A DNA stretch of 46,997 bases, taken from positions 1 through 46,997 of the forward strand of contig JBDKSW010000020.1 in the NCBI GenBank assembly GCA_039698035.1, written 5' to 3'. Source of the stretch: JAJFUI01 sp039698035. Lineage in GTDB: Bacteria; Planctomycetota; Planctomycetia; Pirellulales; Thermoguttaceae. How positions within the stretch are numbered: the first letter of the stretch is position 1; each line of letters opens with the position of its first letter. This document shows, piece after piece, positions 1 to 8,066 of this stretch. The position numbers and the translations under genes were made by a program. Under the pieces are notes generated by a model. It did no database searches, was not told where the DNA came from, and saw nothing but the letters and a program-made list of their open reading frames with translations.

Positions 1-124
1 TTAGGTCTTGTGAGCCTTTTATCAGAGTCGCAGCGTTTTAAGCGTATAAACTGAACCGCCGTGTACGGAACCGTACGCACGGTCGTGTGGGAGGACGGGG
101 CGGCAACGCCCCCTCCTACCCGAT
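1..124 (+). mobile_element. 3' end of a group II intron (domains V and VI)
   Basis: Positions 55-86 fold as a domain V hairpin. The upper stem pairs 64-67 with 72-75 around a GAAC tetraloop. Next comes the diagnostic two-base bulge (C76 G77) on the 3' side, then a lower stem pairing 59-63 with 78-82 and, with one C-C mismatch (57/84) and one G-U pair, on to 55/86. Domain VI follows: 97-102 pairs with 107-112 around a GCAA loop, and 90-93 with 113-116. A118 lies unpaired as the likely branch point, and the intron would end near ...GAT at 124. The reverse transcriptase/maturase gene would lie to the left, outside the window. The tail stops 17 bases past the end of the oppositely oriented oxidoreductase gene. 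The C-C mismatch may mean a decaying copy. The class cannot be assigned from this fragment. Confidence 0.72.
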
Positions 125-141
125 CGCGAATGGATGCGTCG

Positions 142-1482
142 TCAAAAGGAGATTCCGGCCGCCTTGAGTTGCGTCTGGATTTCTCGCACAGGGATCGAAC
201 GTAGGTTCGTTTGTTTCGTTACGGCCAGGGCGGCGGCGATGCCAGCGGCTTGGCCCGTCTGCGCGGCGATGCACTGAACGCGGATGGCGCTCATGGCCAA
301 GTGGGTTGCGCTCAGACACTTGCCGACCACCAGCAGGTTCTCGAAGCCCGCGGTCAACAACGTTCGAAACGGGATGCCATAGCCGCCAGGCGTGTAAGTG
401 AGCGTTGCCTTGCCGAAGCCGCCGTGTTGGTCGCCCCAGGCGTCCAGCGGATAGACGCCGACTGCCACGGTGTCGTCGGGCCGCTTGGGGGCGACGAGAT
501 CGTTGACCGTCAAGATATGATCGCCGACGACGCGGCGCGATTCACGAACGCCCAGCTTCGGGGCGATGTGGGCGACGTAGCCGTTCTCATACAGATAGGC
601 GACGTCCTCTTCGATCTTTTGCAGGGCTTCCTGCTGCGCGACGGCCACCGCCCGCGGATCGCGCGTGTCGTGACAGGCGACCGTTCCGGCCCAATGGAGC
701 ACGGCGTTGGCGTTCTCGGCTTGGCAGTTCATGCCGGCAACGCGAGCAGGATCGATTTTTGCATCGAGCCGAAGTCGTTGGCTGACCAGCATGAGTGTGC
801 AGAGTTGAACGCGGTTGCTTGATTTCTGCGGTCCCAGCGGCTCGTGGAAATCGGATTGGGCCTCGGTGCCATAGCGGCACTCGGCGCCAGCCATCGCGGC
901 GACGGCGCCTGCGCCCGTGGCGTCGATCACCACGTCGGCCAAGATCGTCTCGCGGCGGCCATCGACGTGATGGAGCGTGACGCCGCGAACGCGATTTCGG
1001 GTGCCCTCGCCGAGGAGGACATTGCCGACCGGTGCGCCGCAACGGAGTTCCAGGTTGGGCTCGGCGCGGATCATCCGCGAGACGACCTGGGCGTAGGCGG
1101 ATGGCATAAACCAGGCGCCGCCCGGCTTTGAATTGAGTGAAAAATGGCGATCGAGTTGCGCCGTCATTTCGGCGTAGAGTCCAACGACGGGGCCGCCGCA
1201 GATCATGGCGACGTACATGTCGACCGGCGCGCCGCCTGGCGTTGGGTCCTCCTCGATCAGAACGACCTTCGCGCCCGCTCGGGCGGCGGCAATCGCGGCC
1301 GGCACGCCTGACGCTCCGGCGCCGATAACCAGCACCTGGGTGCGTTGGGCATTCTTCGTCTGCGACGGTGCGGGCAGAACCATTGGGTCGTCGGCGGCCA
1401 CCGCTTGGATCGCGGAAACGCCGAGGGCCGGGATGGCTGCGGCCGCTTTCAGAAACTGACGGCGGGAGTGGTGCGGTGTCAT
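142..1482 (-). CDS. Tat-exported FAD-dependent oxidoreductase
   Basis: Predicted 446-residue flavoprotein. The N-terminus carries a twin-arginine signal (SRRQFLK followed by an Ala-rich hydrophobic stretch ending near AVAA), so it should be exported folded with its cofactor. Shortly after comes a Rossmann dinucleotide-binding motif (VIGAGASGVPAAIAAARAG), an acidic residue ending the second strand (LIEED) and a GG doublet as in FAD-dependent dehydrogenases. The C-terminal part (YGIPFRTLL, ENLLVVGKCLSATH) matches the FAD-dependent oxidoreductase family (FAD_oxidored, PF12831) common in planctomycetes. The substrate is unknown. An upstream in-frame start at 1569 would add 29 residues before the Tat motif and is less likely, because the RR pair normally lies close to the start. 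The gene stands alone, next to an intron tail. Confidence 0.85.
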   Translation of the reverse strand: MTPHHSRRQFLKAAAAIPALGVSAIQAVAADDPMVLPAPSQTKNAQRTQVLVIGAGASGVPAAIAAARAGAKVVLIEEDPTPGGAPVDMYVAMICGGPVVGLYAEMTAQLDRHFSLNSKPGGAWFMPSAYAQVVSRMIRAEPNLELRCGAPVGNVLLGEGTRNRVRGVTLHHVDGRRETILADVVIDATGAGAVAAMAGAECRYGTEAQSDFHEPLGPQKSSNRVQLCTLMLVSQRLRLDAKIDPARVAGMNCQAENANAVLHWAGTVACHDTRDPRAVAVAQQEALQKIEEDVAYLYENGYVAHIAPKLGVRESRRVVGDHILTVNDLVAPKRPDDTVAVGVYPLDAWGDQHGGFGKATLTYTPGGYGIPFRTLLTAGFENLLVVGKCLSATHLAMSAIRVQCIAAQTGQAAGIAAALAVTKQTNLRSIPVREIQTQLKAAGISF

Positions 1483-1698
1483 GGCGTGCGGCCTATGCGA
1501 GGATGGCGAGGATGGTGAAAACATGTTGAGCGGTTCCGGCAGCTTAGCGGTGTCAAGGGGCGTTGTCAATTTCGGCTCGGCAACTTTCCTAGTCGCAGAA
1601 AACGCGCGTTTCCCTGCGGCGAGTCCGCGCTAGAATTCATCGGGTCGAGTCGGTGGCTGAGCGGAACGGCCGTTCTTGCGGGAACGGGAGGTGGTCCG

Positions 1699-2898
1699 AT
1701 GAGTCGATTTTCATGGCGTGCGAGATTGGCCTGCGGACTGAGCGCTCTGGCGATCCTAGGGACGCCGGCGGTGTTCGGACAGATGCGGCATCAAGCGACC
1801 GAAGGGCGTCGGCACGAAACGTCGCAGCCGGCCTCTGGGACGTGGAGCAGCGTTCTCGGGTCGGTCGTGCCCAGCGAGCCGCGCGTTGATGCGAAGCAAG
1901 ACTTCGGGTCGCGGGACATCCCGCGCCTTCCGGCGGCGGACCAGCGGCCAGATCGGGTGACGCCCTGGTCCAGAGAGGCCACGCCTAGCACGGTCTACCA
2001 GCAGAGGACATGGCAGCCACCACGGGGCGTCGATCAGGGCGCCCGGGCGGCGGGCCAAGGTTGGAATCGATGGTGGTACTACGGGCGCTGGTGGCCCTGG
2101 TACGGCGTCGCGAGCGGGTCGCCCAGCTACTACGGAATTTACGGGCGGACGGCTTACCCGTCGGACTACAGTTACGGATACTCGTATCCGTACGATCTGG
2201 GTCCGGCGTATGACACCGCGCCGTATACGAACGACTATACGCTGCCGCAGCGGTCGTACGAGCCGCTTCCGGTCGAGCCGGCCGCGGTTCGCCAATCGGT
2301 GACCGTGCCGACCACCGAGGCGGCCAAGTTTTTCAGCGAGGCGGTGACGGCCTTCCGCGAGGGAAGCTTCGCAGAGGCCGTGCGATTGGCCGGCCATGCG
2401 GTGCTCGACGACCCGCGCAATCCGGACGTGCACTTGCTGTTGTCGATGGGGCTGTTTGCGATGGGCGAGTATCGCGCCGCGGCGGCCGAAGCGCACGCGG
2501 TGGCTGTCTTGGGCGACAGCCCGGACTGGCCGGCCGTGTATCAACTGTATGGTTCGGTCGAGCCTTACACGCGGCAACTGAGGGCGCTCGAGCGGTTTGT
2601 CCGCCAGCACCCGGGCGCGCCCGAAGGGCGCTTCCTGCTCGGATTCCATTACATGATCTCGGGCTATCGGGATGCGGCCAACGCCGAGTTCACGCTGGCG
2701 CTGCGGGCAACGCCCGAGGACCATATCGCGGCCGACATGATCGAGCGGGAAGGCGGCGCGTTGATGCAGCGCGACGTGGCAGCCCGAATGAGCCGACGGC
2801 CGACGGAGCAGTCGGGCGGCGCGATGATCGGGCGGCCATCGCCGAACCTGGGCAACATGGCGCGGAACTTGCCGGGGCCGCCGTCACCGATTCGATGA
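1699..2898 (+). CDS. Secreted Tyr/Trp-rich protein with TPR-like C-terminal half
   Basis: 399 residues. A Sec signal peptide (MSRFSWRAR..., hydrophobic core, AVFGQ cleavage region) is followed by a Gln/Arg-rich linker. A strikingly aromatic stretch at about residues 115-190 has repeated Tyr, Trp, Gly and Pro (for example WWYYGRWWPWYG). The second half, from about residue 215, is helical with TPR-like spacing (AAKFFSEAVTAFREGSFAEAV, then LLLSMGLFAMGEYRAAAAEA), suggesting two to four tetratricopeptide-like units that would bind protein partners in the periplasm or at the surface. A GGGAGG ribosome-binding site sits 8 bases before the ATG. Similar aromatic-rich TPR proteins occur in planctomycetes without assigned function. 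It converges on the ATPase gene that ends at 2946. Confidence 0.75.
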   Translation: MSRFSWRARLACGLSALAILGTPAVFGQMRHQATEGRRHETSQPASGTWSSVLGSVVPSEPRVDAKQDFGSRDIPRLPAADQRPDRVTPWSREATPSTVYQQRTWQPPRGVDQGARAAGQGWNRWWYYGRWWPWYGVASGSPSYYGIYGRTAYPSDYSYGYSYPYDLGPAYDTAPYTNDYTLPQRSYEPLPVEPAAVRQSVTVPTTEAAKFFSEAVTAFREGSFAEAVRLAGHAVLDDPRNPDVHLLLSMGLFAMGEYRAAAAEAHAVAVLGDSPDWPAVYQLYGSVEPYTRQLRALERFVRQHPGAPEGRFLLGFHYMISGYRDAANAEFTLALRATPEDHIAADMIEREGGALMQRDVAARMSRRPTEQSGGAMIGRPSPNLGNMARNLPGPPSPIR

Positions 2899-2945
2899 TC
2901 GCGGCCGTTTCCAGCGTGACATGCGCCAGGATCGCAATGCCGGCG

Positions 2946-5900
2946 CTAGCGGCCGCGGAGACGCTGCTTGAGCCGGGCAAGGTATTCGTTGGAAGGCAGC
3001 CCGTAGGGGCGGAACTTCTCGGCCACGCCTTGGCCTTCGTCGTAGAGAATGGCGCGATGAACGCCGAGCTTCGTAGCCTCGGGCGTGTCCATCAGGGCAC
3101 TCGAGTCGTTGCCGTTCATTTGGAACAGGACGCGCATTTCAAAGTCTTGCAGGCTGCGGCGGTCGAGGATGCGCGTCACGTTCGTGTAGGTGTCCGACCA
3201 AACGATGGTGTGGATTCCGAGCGACGGACCGTCACGGAGAATGGTGGCGAATTGTTTCGGGGGCGTCGTCGGCTGCTCGTCGCCGGACGAAAAGGCGTAC
3301 TCATCCTCTTTTCGGAGATCGCGGAACCGGCCCAGATTGTACACAAACAGAAAGATGGGCGGATGCTGTTCATGGGCCGCTTGCTGTCGGGCGGACAACT
3401 CGGCGGCCAGTTGGGCCATCAGTGCGTTCGACTCGCGGATGCCGGCGCACTCGACCCGGTTGGGCAGCACGTCGGTCAATCGGCGCCAGAAGCCGGTCTC
3501 GGGCGCGTCGGCGCGGGCGCCGTCGAGGACGTAGAACCGTGCCGCCGTCCCTTCGCCACGCGGCGTGCCGGAATCGGCTGTCTGCGTCCCCGGTCTCTTT
3601 TCCAAGGGGAATTCGGCGGCCAGGCTGATCATGGCGGCCGACATGATGCCGAGGGCCGCCTCTTCGCGGTGGCCGACGATGAGCAGGTTGCTCCCGTTTT
3701 GACGCATGAAGGCCGCGGAAGTCGGGTCCTTGATGGCCACGGCCGAGCCGAGCCACGCGCGCGCGCCGTGGGACGACTCGGTCGCATCCGTCGCCGGTTC
3801 GTCGCGACGGTCCAGCAACTCGTTAAGACCGACGTTGTCGGCCAGATCGGCCAGGACGTTGCCCTCGAAAACGATTGTCGGCGGAACGGTCGGATGGTGT
3901 TGCGCGGCTAACTGGGCGATTTGCTCGAGGTAGTCGTCGCGGTCGTGGTCGGAAAGCCAGACGATTTGGAACGGGTGATTGCCTTCGTAGAGGCCGTTGG
4001 CGTCGTTGTAGATGGCCTCGCCGGGGCGATTCAGAAGCCGGGCGGCCGTGTTGTCTTCGCTCAGAATCAGATGGGCGTCGGCCTCGCTGCACTGCAAGGC
4101 GATTCGCACGGCCATTTGGCCGATCGTGCTACGGGCAAGCGTATAGGCCCCACCGAGCGTTTGCGATCCCAGCAGGATGTGGATGCCGAACGCGCGGCCC
4201 TGTCGCACGAGCCGATCGAGCAGGAGGGCCGACTCTTGGGCGATTCGGTCGTCTTCGACAAACAGCTCTTGGAACTCGTCGATGATCAGCAGAATGCGCG
4301 GCATTCGCTCGGGGGCGGCCGCTTGAGGACCAGCGTTGCCCAGGTCCGCGTTGCGGTAGCCCTTCAGGTCTTGCAGACCGTGGCGTCGGAACAGGTCGCC
4401 GCGGGTGCGAAGCTCGGCGTCCAAACGCTCCAAGACGCTTAGGCCGAACTCGCGTTCGCTTTCGATGGCAACGACACGAGCGTGCGGCAGGCCGGCTCGG
4501 GCGTAGGCCTTGAACTCGACCCCCTTCTTAAAGTCCACCAGGTACAGCTCGATCTCGTCGGGGCTGTAGCGCAGCGCGAGGTTCGTAATGAGGACGTGCA
4601 AGAGCGTGGACTTGCCGGAGCCCGTCTTGCCGGAAATCAGGACGTGTTGCGACGTGCCCGCGCCCAGTTCCAGGTGCTGAAGCTTCATGGCGCCGGCGCG
4701 GCCCAAGGGCACGTCGATGCCGGCACGGCTGTCGCCAGACCACCAATCGTCTTCGCTGGGGATGATGTACGAGAAAGGCACCTCGACGCGACCAACGTCG
4801 CGCGCGGCAGCGCCAACCGTGCAAACGATCTCCTTGAAACGCTCGACGGGCGGCGGCGGATCGAACATGATCGGCAGCGGGCCGTAGTCGGGGTGCTCCC
4901 AGGTGAAATGCCCTTCGGACCATCGTAGGGCGATGCCCTCGGCGGCAAGGTCCGGCAACTGAAGGTTGCGCGGGACGGTTGCCGTGGCGTCGTGGCTCAG
5001 CAGAACGAAGACGCCGCACCGGGCGCCGCTCGCGACGATGCTCTTGAGCCGCTGGACGGCCGCCTCCGTGAAGTTGGCCGGGAAGTTGGCGACGACCAGC
5101 ACGCGGTACGGCTCGGCCATCTCGCCGGCGAAGGCGTTGTATTCTTCGATCGAGCGGAACTCTTTGCGGAGATACACCTGGATGATGTTCTCCATGTGCT
5201 TGGTCAGATCGGCCAATCGCTGTTCGATATGGGCCGAGTCGGTCCAGATGCGGCTGGCGACCAGTTGCTCGTCGAAGTCGGCCAGGTGCATGAAGGCCGA
5301 GAAGTTTTCGCCCAGCCCGACGGGGTCGATGATCGTGAAGCGGACCTTGGCCGGCGGCATCGCGCTCAACAGCCGGAGCATTGTGCTTTGCATCAGCTCG
5401 ACGGCCTTGACGCGGGCCGGACCGGCGGCGTCCAGCAGCAGGAGCGAATGACGTGGGAACGGCAAGGCGATCGGCAGACTGAACGCGGTCTTTGCGGGCC
5501 GCAGGCGTTCGTCGTCGGGCGAGCCGCCCCGGATCGATTCGAGCCGGACCTGACCATAGCCGAACGGGATGGCCGTCGGCGTGTCGGTCGGCGGTTTCCA
5601 GACCTCCCATGCCGGGCTGGCCCAGTTGGGAAACACGTGGCGGCAGACCTCGTCGGACTGGTCGGCCGCTTGGCTGAATTGTTCGATGCCCGTGCGCCAA
5701 CGTTCGGCCATGTCGGCCCACGCACGCTCGAAACGCTGGCGGCTTTCGTCGACGACGTGGCGATGGTGAGTCTCGATCCGCTGCGAGTCGGCGGCGAACC
5801 GTTCGTCCAGTTGGCGGAGAAGCGGTGGGTACTTTTCCTCGATCTGGCGGAGCGTTGCATCGCGCCAAGCGTCGAGATCGGCCAGCCGTTTGGGATAGGC

Positions 5901-6917
5901 GGCCTCGGCCTGTTGCAGGTCGTGGTCGTGACGCCGCTCGATGCGGGCCAAAGCGGCCGCATGTTCTTTATCGGCGTTCTGCGATTGGGCTTTGTGCCGG
6001 GCGATGATCGTCGCGTCCAGCCGCTGGCAATCGGCCCGGGCCGTCTCGAGCGTGGCCTGCGTGCCGAGACCCGCCTCGACGAGCGTCTGACGCAGGGCCA
6101 CGTAGGCCGCCGTGGATCGCCGCTTGGCGATGCGGTGGGTCCATTGGCCGGCGATGAGGCCCACCAGCGCGGCGCAGCCGAAACCGAGCGGCGCCCAACG
6201 CCAGTCGTCCAGCGGTCCAAGGACGACGGCCCAGGGAATGGCGGCGACGGTCCACAGGACCAGAAAGATCCAGAATGGTCTCAGTCCGCGAAAGACATTG
6301 GGCAGCCGCTGGCTCGACAGCGTGCGCCACTGGCCCTGCGCCGTGTCGAGCGCGTGGCAGAAGCGGCGGCCGGGGTGCCGTTCGAGGATCACCGTGGTCG
6401 GCGGCGCCGGCGGCAGGTCCCTCCAGTGTCCGCGGCGCTGCATCAACAGCGTGGCCTGCTGGTGAATCTCGTCGAGCTGACGCCAGCGGTCGTCCAGTCC
6501 GGCCAACAGTTCCTTGAGCGGCAGATTCAGTCCGCCGCGGGCCGCGTCGGCCGCCTCGAGCGCTTCCCAATGCGAATCTTGCAACGCCTGCTCGGTCGCT
6601 TGGGTGTCGGCCGCCGTGCGGGCGACGATCTCGTTGCGGACGTTCTCGTATTCCTGCTGGATCGCGTCGTGTTCGGTGCGGTACTTTGTCTCGGTGTTGG
6701 TGCGGGACGAGGCGTACTCGGATTCGGCGGTCGCCTTTTGGGTCCGGTATTGCTCGCCGGTGGTCTGGATCGAATTCTGATACTCGCGCTCGGCCGCTTC
6801 GTTGCGCGCGGCGAAGCTGGCCTGAATCTCGGCCTCGACCGATTCACGTTCGGCCGCGAGCCGGCAGAGTTCGGCCAGAAGCCGTCGCGCGCCATCGGGT
6901 GAAAAAGGTTGAGTCAT
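2946..6917 (-). CDS. Membrane FtsK/SpoIIIE-type ATPase with three EssC-like modules
   Basis: 1,323 residues. Order: N-terminal coiled coil (about 10-120); two membrane helices (about 215-233 and 242-259); a second long coiled coil (about 280-430); then three RecA-like modules. Module 1 (about 490-690) keeps the fold (LLLLDAAGPARVK, YRVLVVANFP) but has no Walker A lysine. Module 2 (about 740-960) is intact: Walker A GKTGSGKST at 763-771 and Walker B LLIIDE at 876-881. Module 3 (about 1060-1300) is degenerate, with VGHREEA where a P-loop should be and IFLFVYNLGRF in place of Walker B. Membrane helices followed by three stacked ATPase modules are the plan of EssC/EccC of type VII secretion and differ from chromosome-pumping FtsK, which has one motor and a gamma domain. 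Unlike Firmicute EssC it has no FHA domain. It is last in a run with two WXG100-like genes. Confidence 0.85.
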   Translation of the reverse strand: MTQPFSPDGARRLLAELCRLAAERESVEAEIQASFAARNEAAEREYQNSIQTTGEQYRTQKATAESEYASSRTNTETKYRTEHDAIQQEYENVRNEIVARTAADTQATEQALQDSHWEALEAADAARGGLNLPLKELLAGLDDRWRQLDEIHQQATLLMQRRGHWRDLPPAPPTTVILERHPGRRFCHALDTAQGQWRTLSSQRLPNVFRGLRPFWIFLVLWTVAAIPWAVVLGPLDDWRWAPLGFGCAALVGLIAGQWTHRIAKRRSTAAYVALRQTLVEAGLGTQATLETARADCQRLDATIIARHKAQSQNADKEHAAALARIERRHDHDLQQAEAAYPKRLADLDAWRDATLRQIEEKYPPLLRQLDERFAADSQRIETHHRHVVDESRQRFERAWADMAERWRTGIEQFSQAADQSDEVCRHVFPNWASPAWEVWKPPTDTPTAIPFGYGQVRLESIRGGSPDDERLRPAKTAFSLPIALPFPRHSLLLLDAAGPARVKAVELMQSTMLRLLSAMPPAKVRFTIIDPVGLGENFSAFMHLADFDEQLVASRIWTDSAHIEQRLADLTKHMENIIQVYLRKEFRSIEEYNAFAGEMAEPYRVLVVANFPANFTEAAVQRLKSIVASGARCGVFVLLSHDATATVPRNLQLPDLAAEGIALRWSEGHFTWEHPDYGPLPIMFDPPPPVERFKEIVCTVGAAARDVGRVEVPFSYIIPSEDDWWSGDSRAGIDVPLGRAGAMKLQHLELGAGTSQHVLISGKTGSGKSTLLHVLITNLALRYSPDEIELYLVDFKKGVEFKAYARAGLPHARVVAIESEREFGLSVLERLDAELRTRGDLFRRHGLQDLKGYRNADLGNAGPQAAAPERMPRILLIIDEFQELFVEDDRIAQESALLLDRLVRQGRAFGIHILLGSQTLGGAYTLARSTIGQMAVRIALQCSEADAHLILSEDNTAARLLNRPGEAIYNDANGLYEGNHPFQIVWLSDHDRDDYLEQIAQLAAQHHPTVPPTIVFEGNVLADLADNVGLNELLDRRDEPATDATESSHGARAWLGSAVAIKDPTSAAFMRQNGSNLLIVGHREEAALGIMSAAMISLAAEFPLEKRPGTQTADSGTPRGEGTAARFYVLDGARADAPETGFWRRLTDVLPNRVECAGIRESNALMAQLAAELSARQQAAHEQHPPIFLFVYNLGRFRDLRKEDEYAFSSGDEQPTTPPKQFATILRDGPSLGIHTIVWSDTYTNVTRILDRRSLQDFEMRVLFQMNGNDSSALMDTPEATKLGVHRAILYDEGQGVAEKFRPYGLPSNEYLARLKQRLRGR

Positions 6918-6959
6918 TTGCGTGTTCGAGGGAGTGCGATTTTGGGGGGGCGGCCGCCG

Positions 6960-7193
6960 CTATTGCGCGTCGTCTTCGCACTGTCGTTGGGCCGAGTTGA
7001 GCACCTCGTTGAGTTGGCTGATGGCGTCGAGCATGCTCCGCACGTTGGGTTCAATCTTCGTCAGGTGGGTCTCTTGAAATTGGTTCTTGGCTTGGTCGGT
7101 CCACTGGCCCTCCACCGCGCCGATAGTGGTTCGGAGGGTTTTGAGGGCCAGTTCGATTTTTCCGACCGGGGCGTGGAGGTCCCATGCTTTCAT
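6960..7193 (-). CDS. Small WXG100-like protein (77 aa)
   Basis: A 77-residue, all-helical protein with a central turn motif, GQWTDQAKNQF, placed as the WXG turn is in ESAT-6/EsxA-type helical hairpins, but with Asp instead of Gly in the third position. Length, lack of a signal peptide and two amphipathic helices around the Trp fit the WXG100 superfamily, whose members are usually substrates or secretion partners of the EssC/EccC ATPase. The start overlaps the stop of the preceding coiled-coil gene in an ATGA arrangement, indicating translational coupling, and the big ATPase starts 42 bases after its stop. Assignment rests on motif and context. It could instead be a small coiled-coil adaptor. 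Confidence 0.7.
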   Translation of the reverse strand: MKAWDLHAPVGKIELALKTLRTTIGAVEGQWTDQAKNQFQETHLTKIEPNVRSMLDAISQLNEVLNSAQRQCEDDAQ

Positions 7194-7759
7194 GATGCCC
7201 CCCCCTGCTCTGCCGCCGGGCGGGGCGGCGTGTCGGCGGCCGGCGGCGCCTTTTCAGGTCGCGGGGCCGCCGGGGCTGCCATGGAAATATAGCTTACCAG
7301 GGACTCGCTCATCTGGTTCAACGCGGCCGTGGCCTGCGGCAGATCGAGTTCGAGCCAAGCGGCAAATTGGGTCCGGGTTCGTTGGAAGTCGTCGATTGCC
7401 CGATCGATGGCGTTGGCCCAGTGCCGAACGGCCGCGACTTTTTGGTGCGCCAACTCGACGCGGCGTTTCGCCCGCTCGACGAGCCGCTTTTCCTCGAGGC
7501 AGGCCGGCTCGTGGTCGCCCACGCGGCGAGAAGTTCGGGCCTGCTGAAGCTGGATGCGGGCCACGTTCAGCTTCTCGTACGCCCGTTGCAGCTCGCGCTG
7601 CCAGTAATCGCGGCGGTCCTGGTGGATCCAGTCGCGGGCGCGGCGGACCTCGATCGCCAGGTCCTCGAGTGCGTTGAGCGCCTCGCCGCGAAACTTGGAT
7701 AGGCCGGCGGAGAGCAACGGCAAGACATCGATCGACCTGACACGCGCGGTCCCGCTCAT
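7190..7759 (-). CDS. Coiled-coil protein in WXG/ATPase operon (189 aa)
   Basis: 189 residues, rich in Arg, Glu, Gln and Ala. Long helices dominate residues 20-160 (for example RRDYWQRELQRAYEKLN and HQKVAAVRHWANAIDRAID). A Pro/Ala-rich disordered tail of about 25 residues (PAAPRPEKAPPAADTPP) ends the protein. No signal peptide, membrane helix or enzymatic motif is seen. It sits between two WXG100-like genes, 9 bases after the first and overlapping the second by 4, so it is almost surely co-expressed with them and with the FtsK/EssC-like ATPase. It might be a longer LXG- or EspA-like secreted helical protein, a chaperone or a structural piece of the apparatus. I recognise no named family. Confidence 0.7.
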   Translation of the reverse strand: MSGTARVRSIDVLPLLSAGLSKFRGEALNALEDLAIEVRRARDWIHQDRRDYWQRELQRAYEKLNVARIQLQQARTSRRVGDHEPACLEEKRLVERAKRRVELAHQKVAAVRHWANAIDRAIDDFQRTRTQFAAWLELDLPQATAALNQMSESLVSYISMAAPAAPRPEKAPPAADTPPRPAAEQGGAS

Positions 7760-7768
7760 GGCGTGTGA

Positions 7769-8041
7769 CTATCTCTGCTGCAAGTACTCTTCGATGATTT
7801 CCGCCTTGCGAATCAGGTACGGGACGTGCCGATCGACCACTTCGACGAACCGTCCGAGCGACTGAATCTGCTGCTGAAACTCCTCGGCGAACTTCTTTTG
7901 TTCCTGGTCGCGCCAGGTCTGTTCGAGCGAGGCCATCTGGCTGGCAAGCGACTTGATGCGCTCCTGCACGTCGCCATTGAACTTTTTCAAGCTCAGGGCG
8001 AAGCGTCGCAGTTCTTCGGGATCGACAATAGCTTGTGGCAT
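7769..8041 (-). CDS. WXG100-family-like protein (90 aa)
   Basis: A 90-residue helical-hairpin protein. Helix 1 (about 5-40, ELRRFALSLKKFNGDVQERI) leads to the turn LEQTWRDQEQKKF with Trp at about residue 44. Helix 2 (about 48-88) ends in an acidic/aromatic tail (IIEEYLQQR). WxD replaces the classic WxG, a variant often seen in distant WXG100 members. It begins the four-gene run WXG100a, coiled coil, WXG100b and ATPase, 25 bases after the upstream efpL-like gene. Known family role: secreted substrate or co-secreted partner that binds the last ATPase domain of EssC/EccC. That role here is inferred from motif and neighbourhood. Confidence 0.77.
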   Translation of the reverse strand: MPQAIVDPEELRRFALSLKKFNGDVQERIKSLASQMASLEQTWRDQEQKKFAEEFQQQIQSLGRFVEVVDRHVPYLIRKAEIIEEYLQQR

Positions 8042-8066
8042 GGAGGGAGCTTGGGGCTTTTAGGCG

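Noticed and set aside
4992..6902. A 636-codon plus-strand frame antisense to the ATPase gene
   Set aside because: High-GC shadow frame. The minus-strand protein has clear Walker motifs and family structure.
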